Assembly: GCA_029552945.1 (NCBI GenBank)
Contig: JAKPDD010000032.1
Location: 1-64,000 of the forward strand
DNA from: Spirochaetota bacterium
GTDB taxonomy: Bacteria; Spirochaetota; GWB1-36-13; JAKPDD01
Length of the DNA stretch: 64,000 nucleotides
Direction: 5' to 3'
Below, piece after piece: positions 1 through 8,846 of the stretch. A program made the translations under genes and the position numbers. The first letter of the stretch is position 1. Every line of letters starts with the position of its first letter. Under the pieces are notes generated by a model. The model ran no database searches and had not been told where the DNA came from. It worked only from the letters and a program-made list of their open reading frames with translations.

Positions 1-600
1 AGAATAAGAGAACTTGCAGTCCAATCAGCAAACGGTATATATACAATGGAAGACAGGATGCAGATCCAAGTTGAAGTATCTCAACTTGTAGATGAAATAG
101 ACAGGATTGCATCTCATGCTCAGTTCAATGGTCTTAATATGTTAACAGGAAGATTCGCAAGAACAGAAGTTGAGGGTGCTGAAGTTACAGCAAGCATGTG
201 GTTCCATATAGGTGCAAACATGGATCAGAGAGAAAGAGTATATATAGGTACAATGACATCAGCAGGAGTTGGTATTAAAAACCCAGCTACAAATGAGATA
301 ATATCAATATCAACACCAGATAAAGCTAACCAGGCTATAGGCACAGTAGATATGGCATTAAAGAAAGTAAACAAACAGAGAGCTGACCTTGGTGCATATC
401 AAAATAGATTGGAGTATGCATTTAAAGGACTTGAACAGGCAGCAGAAAACTTACAGGCAGCAGAATCAAGAATAAGAGACACAAATATGGCATCTCAAAT
501 GGTTGAATATACTAAAAACAATATACTTGTTCAGTCTGCTACTGCCATGCTTACACAAGCAAATCAAAAAACACAGGCAGTATTACAATTATTAAGATAA
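1..600 (+). CDS. flaB: Periplasmic flagellin FlaB, 5' end outside the window
   Basis: Core filament protein of the spirochaete periplasmic flagellum. The ORF track starts at an internal ATG (base 46), but the same frame is open to base 1 and reads [15 protein letters not shown] before it, so this is the C-terminal ~199 residues of a flagellin that is usually ~285 residues long. The D1/D0 features are clear: the [19 protein letters not shown] and [11 protein letters not shown] segments, and a C-terminal helix ending in [14 protein letters not shown], which is the typical FlaB end. No hypervariable outer domain is present, as expected for FlaB. No other flagellar structural gene follows; a rho-independent terminator comes 35 bases after the stop. 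The spirochaete assignment of the window rests mainly on this gene. Confidence 0.95.
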   Translation, partial: RIRELAVQSANGIYTMEDRMQIQVEVSQLVDEIDRIASHAQFNGLNMLTGRFARTEVEGAEVTASMWFHIGANMDQRERVYIGTMTSAGVGIKNPATNEIISISTPDKANQAIGTVDMALKKVNKQRADLGAYQNRLEYAFKGLEQAAENLQAAESRIRDTNMASQMVEYTKNNILVQSATAMLTQANQKTQAVLQLLR

Positions 601-635
601 TTAATTTTTTTCAACTCCAGCCTTTACCCTTTTAA

Positions 636-659
636 ATCCCCACAAAGTGGGGATCTTTT
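636..659 (+). terminator. Rho-independent terminator after flaB
   Basis: A perfect 8-bp stem (ATCCCCAC / GTGGGGAT) with a three-base AAA loop, followed by CTTTTA, 35 bases downstream of the flaB stop. It is GC-rich against a very AT-rich background. The next gene starts 13 bases later and its Shine-Dalgarno (AAGGAG) lies just after the hairpin, so some read-through may feed that gene. Confidence 0.8.
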
Positions 660-671
660 AAAGGAGAAAAA

Positions 672-1136
672 ATGATAATAAAATTGTCAGATTACAACAT
701 AAATACTGTAGAAATTAAAAACACAAAAAAAGAGAAAAAAAATTCTATACCAAAAATATTTCTAATAATAGTAACAATATTTTCCCTATACCTTTTAGGG
801 CATTATTTAAATACTTCAAGTCTAATAGAAGAAAAAAAACATAAGATAGAAGAACTTAAAAAAATAAAAAGAGAGCTAATTGAAAAAAATACAAGACTTG
901 ATTTCAGATTAAACAATAGTGATTATAAAGATTACAAATACATTATTAAAATAATAAATGAAGATAAATTAAAAGAAGAAATAGAAAAAATTAAAAAAGA
1001 AATAGAAAAAGAGGATAAAAAAGATCCTTATTGGGTATATTATTTAGGTATAATTTTTATTGCAATTTTAAGATTAATTTATATCTATTTATCGAAAAAA
1101 AATAAGAAGAAACAATCAGTTTACAACATTTCCTAA
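672..1136 (+). CDS. Unknown protein with two membrane segments and a charged coiled coil
   Basis: 154 residues, not recognised. A hydrophilic N-terminus is followed by a membrane helix at about residues 28-46, a Lys/Glu-rich coiled-coil stretch at about 52-118, a second membrane helix at about 122-141 and a basic tail. Both termini would lie on the same side of the membrane with the coiled coil on the other. The start is supported by AAGGAG seven bases upstream. The 3' end overlaps the convergent exonuclease gene by 21 bases, so the two transcripts are antisense at their ends. It follows the flaB terminator, but nothing in the sequence ties it to motility. Confidence 0.6.
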   Translation: MIIKLSDYNINTVEIKNTKKEKKNSIPKIFLIIVTIFSLYLLGHYLNTSSLIEEKKHKIEELKKIKRELIEKNTRLDFRLNNSDYKDYKYIIKIINEDKLKEEIEKIKKEIEKEDKKDPYWVYYLGIIFIAILRLIYIYLSKKNKKKQSVYNIS

Positions 1137-3116
1137 AGCTATCCCAAGTCTTGGTATTATTGTATGAAGTTTTACACTTATTTTCTGGCCTGGCTCTAAA
1201 ACTTTTTTAGATGATATTTTTGCAACACTTTTTGTAACCTCTATTTCAACAAGGTATGAACCATTTATTTCTCTTAAAACAATACCATCAAGTTTTTTAT
1301 TTCTGTATTCAATCAAAAGGAATTTAAGTAACCAGTATTTATTAACCTCATTTTCTATTTCAGATATTATTGATCTCTTATGATTAATAATAAATATAAT
1401 TTCATCTATAAAATCTCCGGAATAAAGCTCTTTATTTATTATAAAGTTCTTAATTTGTCTTTGAACAATAAGGTCAAGAAGTCTTCTTATAGGTGATGTT
1501 GCCTGAGTATAAAGGTTTAAACCAAGAGCATAGTGTGGTCTGGGATCAGTTGTTATATAAGCTTTCTTCATGTATTTAAGCAATTCACCAAGTAAAACTT
1601 TATCTTTAACAATTCTTGTGTTAAGTTCTATCTTTGTATCAGGGCTATCCTGAGCTATATAAATAGATGGTATATTGTTTTTATAAGTAAAAAAAGCAGA
1701 ATAGTTATTAACAAGTATCATCAATTCTTTAACCATATTAACACTTTTTGAAAATGGATTAAATACCTTAAGTCTAATAGTATTTTCATTCTCAACAACT
1801 GGATAAACGTTTATAAAAGAGAACTCAATACCATTATTTGAAAGCCTTCTTTGTTGTAAATATTCTGAAATCTGATAAATTTTATTAAAAATATGGAATA
1901 AATCTCCATATTTATTTTCTAGAATATTATCAACCTCCTCATAACTAAAGTTCTTATCAATATTAACAACAGAAGGAAAAACCTTAAAATCCTTTATTTG
2001 GAGAGTATTATCAAACTCAAAACAGTATGTTATAGCATATCTATCTGTTCCACATAACAGAGAAGAAACATATTCAGAGATAATAGGAGGAAGCATTGGT
2101 ATCTTAATATCAGGAAGATATATACTACTTACTCTATTTTTAGCTGTTTCAATAAGATCATTACTCTCTAAAACCTCATTAACATCAGCAATATGAATAT
2201 ACAACTTTATACTATCATCATCAATCTCAACAGATATTGCATCATCTATATCTTTTGTTGTTGAGTCATCTATACTGAATGTGAAAAGGTTTCTAAGATC
2301 AATCCTGTTTTCAAAATTTACACTAAAATTTTTAGCAATATTTTCTGAAAATGACAATTCATCAGAAGAAAAATTAAGTGGTATATTATATTTCTTTAAT
2401 AGAAGATTTTCATCCTCTTTGAATATGCCAAGATTATAACAGAGTCTAAATGCAGCATAATTTATATCACCTGATATATTGAAGTTATTAATAGCAGAAA
2501 TCTTCTCAAGTCTCTCAATAGCAATATGTTTATTTTTAGATTCATCCTGATATATAGCAAAATCTATTATAGGGCTAATATATTCTCTAACAAAGTCTGG
2601 AATATTACCAGTTCCATTTTTAAACCATTCAAGAGAGTTTTCTTCAATCTCTTTTCTTTTTCTTTCATTTTCCTCTTTTGCTTTAATGCTATCTATTATT
2701 CTATTTACCTCATTCTCAGACCTAGGGAAAAAACTGTTATCTTTAAACTCAAAATAAATTTTATCATTTAAAAGTAATTCGAAAATAGCAGCCTTCTTAC
2801 AATAATCAACCTCAGTGAAAAATAAAGAATATATATCATCAATAGAGAGAGACTCAATATCTTTTGTAAGTTCATATAACTCTTTTATATTTACTTTTGT
2901 TTTAAACTCCTCTTTTTTAGAATAAAATTCTTTTATTATCTTAAAAGCATCATCAAAGCTTTTAAAATTAAGAGCTATTTTATCCAGAATTTTATTAATA
3001 CTTATTGATAATTCTTTACCAGTAATATTTGATATAATAAGCTTATTCTTTTTTTCTGCCTTAACGAGCCCAAACTCAACAGTATTATTATCTCTATATA
3101 TAACAATATCTATCAT
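1116..3116 (-). CDS. RNase II/RNase R family 3'-5' exoribonuclease
   Basis: 666 residues with an RNB catalytic domain from about residue 275 to 590. The acidic metal-binding cluster is present (FSIDDSTTKDIDDA near residue 283, matching the family's DxxxxxDxDDA), as is the conserved ATSPIRRLLDLIVQRQ near the end of the domain. The C-terminal ~65 residues are S1-like (VLREINGSYLVEIE). The N-terminal ~50 residues resemble the small beta domain found in cyanobacterial-type RNase II rather than the helix-turn-helix and cold-shock pair of E. coli RNase R, so I give no symbol. It degrades RNA processively from the 3' end in the cytoplasm. The ATG has AAAGGAG upstream. The methyltransferase gene ends only 15 bases before it, so the two are probably cotranscribed. 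Confidence 0.88.
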   Translation of the reverse strand: MIDIVIYRDNNTVEFGLVKAEKKNKLIISNITGKELSISINKILDKIALNFKSFDDAFKIIKEFYSKKEEFKTKVNIKELYELTKDIESLSIDDIYSLFFTEVDYCKKAAIFELLLNDKIYFEFKDNSFFPRSENEVNRIIDSIKAKEENERKRKEIEENSLEWFKNGTGNIPDFVREYISPIIDFAIYQDESKNKHIAIERLEKISAINNFNISGDINYAAFRLCYNLGIFKEDENLLLKKYNIPLNFSSDELSFSENIAKNFSVNFENRIDLRNLFTFSIDDSTTKDIDDAISVEIDDDSIKLYIHIADVNEVLESNDLIETAKNRVSSIYLPDIKIPMLPPIISEYVSSLLCGTDRYAITYCFEFDNTLQIKDFKVFPSVVNIDKNFSYEEVDNILENKYGDLFHIFNKIYQISEYLQQRRLSNNGIEFSFINVYPVVENENTIRLKVFNPFSKSVNMVKELMILVNNYSAFFTYKNNIPSIYIAQDSPDTKIELNTRIVKDKVLLGELLKYMKKAYITTDPRPHYALGLNLYTQATSPIRRLLDLIVQRQIKNFIINKELYSGDFIDEIIFIINHKRSIISEIENEVNKYWLLKFLLIEYRNKKLDGIVLREINGSYLVEIEVTKSVAKISSKKVLEPGQKISVKLHTIIPRLGIALGNVVN

Positions 3117-3131
3117 TAAACTCCTTTCTAA

Positions 3132-4283
3132 TCACTTTAAATAAATAACACCAACAACTTCAAGGTGTTTAGTATTTGGGAACATATCAAACCCCTGAAT
3201 ATAATCAATACTATAACCCCCTGCAATAAGTTGTCTTATATCTCTTGCAAAAGTATCTGGGTTACATGATGAATATATTATAACTTTAGGTTTTGATTGA
3301 ATAAGCGACTTTATCATTTTATAACTTATTCCTTTTCTTGGTGGATTTATTATAACAGTATCATAAATAAAGCCAAGGCTATAAAACCTTGAAGCATCAG
3401 CAGTTATAAATTTTGTGTTATTTATTTTATTAAGTTCCAATGCTTTATTGCCGTTCTTAACAAGTGTTTTATTTATCTCTATCCCAATCACATGATCAAA
3501 GTATGGGGCAAGGTATTGACTTATTATCCCAACACCACTATAAAGGTCAAGCAATCCTTTACCAACTTTATAATTTAAAACAAGATCTTTTATATGTCCA
3601 AGCCATTTGGGAATTATTGTCCTGTTAACCTGAAAAAATGTATCTATATCAACAATAAAATTAAGTCCTGCTACATTTTCTATAAACCAGTCTTTTTTGA
3701 TAGTAGAATCTATTATTTTACTTTCAAAATTACTCCTTATAACTAAAGCTTTCATACCCTCTATTTTTTTATTTTCTTCCTCTATAGTTAAAAACTCTTT
3801 TATTCTTCTATTTATAGGTTCCTCCATTATAGGACAGGATTCGATAGGAAAAGGATCTGTTGTACCTGGTTCACAGTATCCTATTTTTGATCCATTAAAC
3901 ACCTGAAAAGAACCCTTATTTCTATAGTTAAAAACCTTGTCAGACTCTACTATATCCATAACTGGTATATCTATTTTTGCTATCCTTGAAATAGACTCTT
4001 CTATCATATCTTTCTTAATACTAAGTTGAGTTTTATAATCAGTCATCTGTAACTGACATCCCCCACAGTACCCAAAAATAGGACATACCGGAGTAATTCT
4101 TTTTTCAGACTTTTCAATTATCTCTTTGACTCTAACAAAAGCATACTCTTTTTTATCCTCATAAATCTCCCCAAAAATCAATTCACCTGGGAGAGTAAAA
4201 GGTACAAAATACACTTTTTCATCTATTCTTGAAAAACCTAATCCACCTGAGACAACTTTTTCTATACGTATTTTAATATCCAT
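3132..4283 (-). CDS. 23S rRNA (uracil-5-)-methyltransferase, RlmD/TrmA family
   Basis: 383 residues. An N-terminal TRAM-like RNA-binding segment (KIRIEKVVSGGLGFSRI) is followed by an iron-sulfur cluster motif (CPIFGYCGGCQ with a further Cys in ESCPIM), then a Rossmann methyltransferase with LLDLYSGVGIISQYLA (SAM site), INPPRKG and the catalytic-cysteine motif YSSCNPDTFARD. These are the signatures of the m5U methyltransferases that modify 23S rRNA (RlmC/RlmD/RlmCD) or tRNA (TrmA). The Fe-S cysteines favour the rRNA group, but the target base cannot be fixed from sequence. It precedes the exonuclease gene by 15 bases. The start codon has only a weak Shine-Dalgarno. Confidence 0.88.
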   Translation of the reverse strand: MDIKIRIEKVVSGGLGFSRIDEKVYFVPFTLPGELIFGEIYEDKKEYAFVRVKEIIEKSEKRITPVCPIFGYCGGCQLQMTDYKTQLSIKKDMIEESISRIAKIDIPVMDIVESDKVFNYRNKGSFQVFNGSKIGYCEPGTTDPFPIESCPIMEEPINRRIKEFLTIEEENKKIEGMKALVIRSNFESKIIDSTIKKDWFIENVAGLNFIVDIDTFFQVNRTIIPKWLGHIKDLVLNYKVGKGLLDLYSGVGIISQYLAPYFDHVIGIEINKTLVKNGNKALELNKINNTKFITADASRFYSLGFIYDTVIINPPRKGISYKMIKSLIQSKPKVIIYSSCNPDTFARDIRQLIAGGYSIDYIQGFDMFPNTKHLEVVGVIYLK

Positions 4284-4351
4284 CTTTTCACTTCTTTTAT
4301 TTTTTATAAGAATTTAAAAGATAAAATTTAATCTCTAAAATTTTAAAATAA

Positions 4352-5149
4352 CTAAATAAACATAATTAAACTTAAAGCCATAATAAACATACCAAGTATA
4401 AGCCCTAATATTGAAAGATGGTGATATCCATACTCCTCAGCAGTAGGAAGTAGTTCATCAAGAGATATATATACCATTATACCAGCAACAATCCCAAAAA
4501 TAATACCAAACGTAGTATTGTTAAATACTGCCTTTAAAAGAATATAACCTAAAACAGCTCCTAAAGGTTCAGCAATGCCAGATAAAAATGAAAAATAAAA
4601 AGCTTTTCTTTTACTTCCTGTTGAATAGTATATAGGGATTGATGTAGCTATCCCCTCGGGAATATTATGAATAGCAATTGCAACTGCTATACTTATACCT
4701 AATCGCGGATCAGATAAGGCTGCAACAAGTGTTGCAAGACCCTCCGGGAAATTGTGTATTGTTATAGCTAAAAATGTAAAAAATCCAGTTCTAAGAAGTT
4801 TTTTCTTCCTTTTCTCATAACTGTTTTCATTAATATTCTTTATCTCATGCGGATTTTCAAAAGAGGGTATAAGATTGTCTATAATAGCAATAATAGCTAT
4901 GCCTATAAAAAATGATAACACAGAAAAATAATACCCTTTTTCTTCCCCTAAAGATATAGATAAAAATCTTTTTGACTTTGAAAGTATTTCAACAAATGAA
5001 ACATAAATCATAACTCCAGCCGAAAAACCAAGAGATGCTGATAAAAACTTTGTATTAAAGTTTTTTGAGAAAAAAGACATAATACTACCAATACCTGTTG
5101 AGATCCCGGCAAGAAAAGTAAGAAAAAAAGCAAACCAAAAATTATCCAT
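4352..5149 (-). CDS. zupT: ZIP family divalent metal transporter (ZupT-like)
   Basis: 265 residues from the ATG at 5149, an inner-membrane importer of zinc and related divalent cations. The metal-binding helices are clear: HNFPEGLAT and HNIPEGIAT, each with the His/Glu ligands typical of ZupT/ZIP proteins, followed by a Glu-containing SGIAEPLGAVLGY helix. About eight membrane segments are visible, with a hydrophilic Lys/Arg-rich loop in the middle. The ORF track starts at GTG 5161; I prefer the ATG at 5149 because GAGG lies 6 bases upstream of it and the GTG overlaps that site. It lies 91 bases downstream of rnpB on the same strand. Confidence 0.88.
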   Translation of the reverse strand: MDNFWFAFFLTFLAGISTGIGSIMSFFSKNFNTKFLSASLGFSAGVMIYVSFVEILSKSKRFLSISLGEEKGYYFSVLSFFIGIAIIAIIDNLIPSFENPHEIKNINENSYEKRKKKLLRTGFFTFLAITIHNFPEGLATLVAALSDPRLGISIAVAIAIHNIPEGIATSIPIYYSTGSKRKAFYFSFLSGIAEPLGAVLGYILLKAVFNNTTFGIIFGIVAGIMVYISLDELLPTAEEYGYHHLSILGLILGMFIMALSLIMFI

Positions 5150-5240
5150 AAATAACCTCACAACTTAAAAGTAATTATTAAAAATCTAAGGTTAAAATAG
5201 AATTTTTTAAAAAATAATAAAAGAGAGTAATTTAAACATA

Positions 5241-5578
5241 AAGAGGGGGCAATAAGCCGGATTCTGTTTATGGTAGCATTTCTCTTGAAAAGGCAATTGC
5301 TTGCCTTTTTCTAGCTGCCCACCAACAGGCATTAGTAGGCTTAACCTGTTTATGGCATTGCTTTGGGAGGGGTTTACCATACAACTGAACCTTGCGGTCA
5401 GCCTGGTGGTCTCTTACACCACCTTTTCACCCTTACCAGTTTTTAAATTCTGGCGGTATATTTTCTGTGGCACTTTCCGTCACCTTTCAGTGCCCAGGTG
5501 TTACCTGGCTCCCTTGCCTACAAAGTCCGGACTTTCCTCTAACCTAAAAATAGGTTAGCACTACCCTTGCCCCCTCTT
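5241..5578 (-). ncRNA. rnpB: RNase P RNA (catalytic subunit, M1-type)
   Basis: Read on the minus strand the RNA starts GAGGGGGCAAGG and contains the universally conserved GAGGAAAGTCCGGAC near its 5' end and a GGTAAACCCC segment typical of the P15 region that pairs with the tRNA CCA end. The first and last 12 bases (AAGAGGGGGCAA and TTGCCCCCTCTT) are perfectly complementary, giving helix P1 and setting the ends within a few bases. The length of about 338 nt and the high GC content compared with its surroundings fit bacterial RNase P RNA, which processes the 5' ends of tRNAs. The plus-strand ORF 5301-5558 is a shadow of it. Confidence 0.95.
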
Positions 5579-5842
5579 TAAACTTAAAATATAATAATAA
5601 TAAAATAAAATGGAAATAATCTTCAAAAAATTAGCTTGGAAATTGATCTTAGTCAGACATTTGAATTTGTTTATATTAAAAAATATATATTATTTCTTAT
5701 TTTTTAATTAATTTTTATATTATTTTTTTAAAAACAATAATATAATTATAAATACATTTCTCATATTTTATTTGTTTTTTGAACTCATAAACAATAAAAT
5801 TAAAATAAATTAGTTTTAACCAAAATAACAGGGTTTACTAAA

Positions 5843-6721
5843 TTGAAAATAGATGTAGATTGTATATCGTGTTTTGTTCATCAATCCGAAAGCATAATAA
5901 AAAAGTTTGTAAAAAATAGAGAAGAAAGACTAAAAATAATAAAATCTGTATTAAAGAGTCTTAATGACAACTATCTACCAGACTTAAAACCGATAGAACT
6001 TTATCCATACTGTTATAATACTTTATACAAAGAGTTAAACATATCAGATTTTTACAAAGAAGAAAAGAAAAGAAGTAATGAAATTATTATAAACATATCA
6101 GATAATTTTATAAACAAAATACGAGCATATAACCCTCTTAAAAACTCAATAAAACTTTCGATAGCAGGAAATATAGTTGACTATGGGATAAAAGATACTC
6201 ATAATATAATGAACAATGAAATAACAAAAATCCTTGAATCTTACCTTGAAACAGAGTTTTATATAGACGACTTTGAAGAATTTATAACCCTATTACCAAA
6301 AACAAAAAGTTTGTTATTTTTAACCGATAACTCAGGTGAAATAGTTTTTGATAAAATATTTCTAACTATATTAAAAGAAAAATATCCTCAGATAGAAATA
6401 TATATAGCTGGTAGAGATGAAAACGTATTAAATGATATAACTTATAATGAGCTTGTTGAACTTGGCTTTAACAAAATAGGTAAGGTTGTTAAGAATGGTA
6501 TAAAAATACCTGGTGCTGTTGAGTATTTATTCTCAGATGATTTTCTAAATATATGGAATAATGTTGACATTATAATTGCTAAGGGTCAAGGTAATTTTGA
6601 AGGATTATCAGATGCAAAGAAAAATAATATATTTTTCGCTCTTCTAGCCAAATGTAAATTAATAGCAGATCATTTGGGCGTACCTAAAATGTCAATGATT
6701 TTCAAGTCTAATAATATTTAA
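5843..6721 (+). CDS. DUF89/ARMT1-like metal-dependent damage-control phosphatase
   Basis: 292 residues. The N-terminus MKIDVDCISCFVHQ, with its CxxC, matches the start of prokaryotic DUF89 proteins and supports the TTG start at 5843. The central FLTDNSGEIVFDKIF carries the family's metal-binding Asp and Asn, and IIAKGQGNFEGLSD is the conserved C-terminal motif. Family members are metal-dependent phosphatases that hydrolyse damaged or over-accumulated phosphometabolites; the substrate here is unknown. The gene stands alone, about 265 bases after the divergent rnpB promoter region and 100 bases before the TPR gene. Confidence 0.85.
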   Translation: MKIDVDCISCFVHQSESIIKKFVKNREERLKIIKSVLKSLNDNYLPDLKPIELYPYCYNTLYKELNISDFYKEEKKRSNEIIINISDNFINKIRAYNPLKNSIKLSIAGNIVDYGIKDTHNIMNNEITKILESYLETEFYIDDFEEFITLLPKTKSLLFLTDNSGEIVFDKIFLTILKEKYPQIEIYIAGRDENVLNDITYNELVELGFNKIGKVVKNGIKIPGAVEYLFSDDFLNIWNNVDIIIAKGQGNFEGLSDAKKNNIFFALLAKCKLIADHLGVPKMSMIFKSNNI

Positions 6722-6740
6722 GCTTTTGTATAATGTTTAT

Positions 6741-6769
6741 TTGACGATAATTTTTTAAAATTTTATTAT
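6741..6769 (+). promoter_or_regulatory. Candidate sigma70-type promoter for the TPR gene
   Basis: TTGACG (5/6 to TTGACA) and TATTAT (5/6 to TATAAT) are separated by 17 bases, placing a start point about 45 bases upstream of the TPR gene's ATG. AT-rich DNA yields chance -10 boxes, but the -35 match and exact spacing make this one credible. Confidence 0.5.
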
Positions 6770-6783
6770 GCAAAATTTTATTA
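6757..6783 (+). repeat. Intergenic AAATTTTATT-n-CAAAATTT motif, copy 1
   Basis: AAATTTTATT, three bases, then CAAAATTT. It overlaps the -10 region upstream of the TPR gene. Two similar copies with one-base spacers lie at 59978 and 63239, also in intergenic DNA. Confidence 0.4.
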
Positions 6784-6821
6784 TTATATTTTTTTACTGA
6801 TCGTTATCTAGGAGGGGAATT

Positions 6822-7676
6822 ATGAAGAGTATTGATAAGGCTAAAGACCTTGTTAAAAATGGAGAATATGACCAAGCTATAAAAATTTATAAGGAAATGT
6901 TAAGTAAATTAAGAGATGAAAAATCAGACGAAGCTTATTCAATATTTATAGGTTTAGGCCAAGTTTATCTTGAACTAAAAGAATGGGAAGAGGCTTTATA
7001 CTATTTCCTTAGGGCTGAGGTAATAAAAACTATACCTGAAGTATATCTTAATATAGGGGTACTCTTTTATAAAAAAGAGAATTACCAGAAAGCACTTGAA
7101 TACTATAAAAAAGCTGAAAAACTTGGAAGGCCTCTATTTGAAATATACTGGAACAAAGGGCTTACTTATGAAAAGATGAAATATCTTAAAGATGCTGTAT
7201 TCTCTTACTCTAAAGCCTATGAAATAAACCCTAAAACAGAACTATTAATAAAACTCGCCCCTTTATCACTGGAAGCAGGTCTTTATAATGAGGCAGTTAA
7301 ATTTTACAAAGAACTTTTAAAATATGAAGAAAATCCTTTATACTACTCGGAACTTGGGCTTGCATATATGAAACTCGGTATGTATGATGAAAGTAAGGAA
7401 TGTTATAAAAGAGCAAAAGAAATTACAAAACTTGCTAACAAATATAAACATATAGAGGAATTAACTTACGATGACCTTGTAAAAAAATATGGAGATAATA
7501 TAGAGGAAAAAATAAAAGAAACACTAAATAAAATTGAAAAAGATAAGAATGATTACAATAACCATTATGATCTCGGTAATATGATGTTTATAAAAGGAGA
7601 TTATGAACAATCTTTAAAGTTTTTTAAACAAGCAAGAGATATATATGTATCAAAACTAATAACAGCAAAAACTTAA
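6822..7676 (+). CDS. TPR repeat protein
   Basis: 284 residues made almost entirely of tetratricopeptide repeats, starting with AKDLVKNGEYDQAIKIYKEML and continuing through units such as EVYLNIGVLFYKKENYQKALEYYKKAEK and NPLYYSELGLAYMKLGMYDESKECYKRAKE; six to seven repeats can be counted. There is no signal peptide or membrane segment, so it is a cytoplasmic protein-protein adaptor. A very strong Shine-Dalgarno (AGGAGGGG) precedes the ATG. The ABC ATPase gene begins 15 bases after the stop, so cotranscription is likely, but no partner can be named. Confidence 0.85.
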   Translation: MKSIDKAKDLVKNGEYDQAIKIYKEMLSKLRDEKSDEAYSIFIGLGQVYLELKEWEEALYYFLRAEVIKTIPEVYLNIGVLFYKKENYQKALEYYKKAEKLGRPLFEIYWNKGLTYEKMKYLKDAVFSYSKAYEINPKTELLIKLAPLSLEAGLYNEAVKFYKELLKYEENPLYYSELGLAYMKLGMYDESKECYKRAKEITKLANKYKHIEELTYDDLVKKYGDNIEEKIKETLNKIEKDKNDYNNHYDLGNMMFIKGDYEQSLKFFKQARDIYVSKLITAKT

Positions 7677-7691
7677 TTCAGGTATTATAAA

Positions 7692-8588
7692 TTGAAAATA
7701 AGAGAACTTAACGTAAGGTTTGGTAATAAACAAATTCTTAAAAACATAAATTTTAATACTGATAACATAAACACAATTGGAATAGTTGGAGAATCTGGCT
7801 CCGGTAAAACAACATTAAGTCTTGCTATAACAAGACTTATACCTAAAAAAAGTATATCAGGGAATATACTATACGATAATATAGATATTCTTTCACTTGA
7901 AAGAAAAAGCCTAATGTGGTATAGAAAAAAAGTTCAAATAATTTTCCAAGACCCCTACTCTTCATTCAATCCAAAAATAAAAATAGGTGATGCTATAAAA
8001 GAGGGTCTTGATATACATAATATAGGAACAAATAATGAAAGAAAAAAACTTGTTTTTGAAGTTTTGGAAAAAGTTGGAATGAAAAAAGATGATTACGATA
8101 AATATCCCCATCAGTTTTCAGGTGGGCAAAGACAAAGACTTGCAATAGCAAGAGCACTTATTCTTAATCCAGAACTAATTATTGCAGATGAGGCAACAAG
8201 CTCTCTTGATGTTTCAATACAGGCTCAAATATTAAATCTTTTTACATCACTACAAAAAAGTTTATCAATCAAATACATATTTGTTTCTCACGACATATCA
8301 GTAGTTAATTACTTTTGTGATTATATCCTTGTATTATATGGTGGACAAATAATGGAGTTTGGCCCAATAAATATTCTTAAAAAACCTACTCATCCTTACA
8401 CACAGTTACTACTCTCATCAACCCCAGGATATAGCTACTATTATCCAGAAATTATTCCAAAAATAAATGTAGATTCAAACTGCCCATTTTATCCAAGGTG
8501 TTATAAAAAAAGTCAAAAGTGTCAGGAATATAATGGTAAATATTTTTATTTATCAGATAATAATTTTACAACATGTGTAAATATTTGA
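7692..8588 (+). CDS. Oligopeptide/dipeptide-type ABC transporter ATP-binding protein (DppF/OppF-like)
   Basis: 298 residues. Walker A GESGSGKTT, Q-loop IFQDPYSSFNPK, signature SGGQRQRLAIARAL, Walker B LIIADEATSSLD and the H-loop VSHDISVV are all intact, so it should hydrolyse ATP. The C-terminal CPFYPRCYKKSQKCQEY is the Cys-rich oligo_HPY tail specific to peptide/nickel importers of the Dpp/Opp class. It starts at TTG with no strong Shine-Dalgarno and follows the TPR gene by 15 bases. No permease, binding protein or DppD partner is adjacent; an OppC-like permease occurs alone at 37114, so this system seems dispersed in the genome. Confidence 0.88.
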   Translation: MKIRELNVRFGNKQILKNINFNTDNINTIGIVGESGSGKTTLSLAITRLIPKKSISGNILYDNIDILSLERKSLMWYRKKVQIIFQDPYSSFNPKIKIGDAIKEGLDIHNIGTNNERKKLVFEVLEKVGMKKDDYDKYPHQFSGGQRQRLAIARALILNPELIIADEATSSLDVSIQAQILNLFTSLQKSLSIKYIFVSHDISVVNYFCDYILVLYGGQIMEFGPINILKKPTHPYTQLLLSSTPGYSYYYPEIIPKINVDSNCPFYPRCYKKSQKCQEYNGKYFYLSDNNFTTCVNI

Positions 8589-8846
8589 TATTTAACAATT
8601 ATATATTCAAAAAATATTAAGTTTAAAAAAATAGTAATACAGTCTTATGGATTATGAATAATTATTTTAATATATGTTTTTTAAACACCTTACATTTCTG
8701 TAAACCAAGAAAAATAAAAGCCTTTAGATTTAAAATAAAAATCAACATTACATGGTTTAAATTTTATTAAACTTAGAAAAATTATTATCTTAAAATTTTA
8801 ATATTAAATTTTAAAATCCTAATTTAAATACAACAAAGGTTTTTAA

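Noticed and set aside
5301-5558. 85-codon plus-strand ORF
   Set aside because: It lies entirely inside rnpB on the opposite strand; its base composition and content are explained by the RNase P RNA.
5579-5842. Possible additional RNA gene or riboswitch in the gap after rnpB
   Set aside because: Only AT-rich sequence with promoter-like words; no conserved RNA motif or stable GC-containing hairpin is visible.
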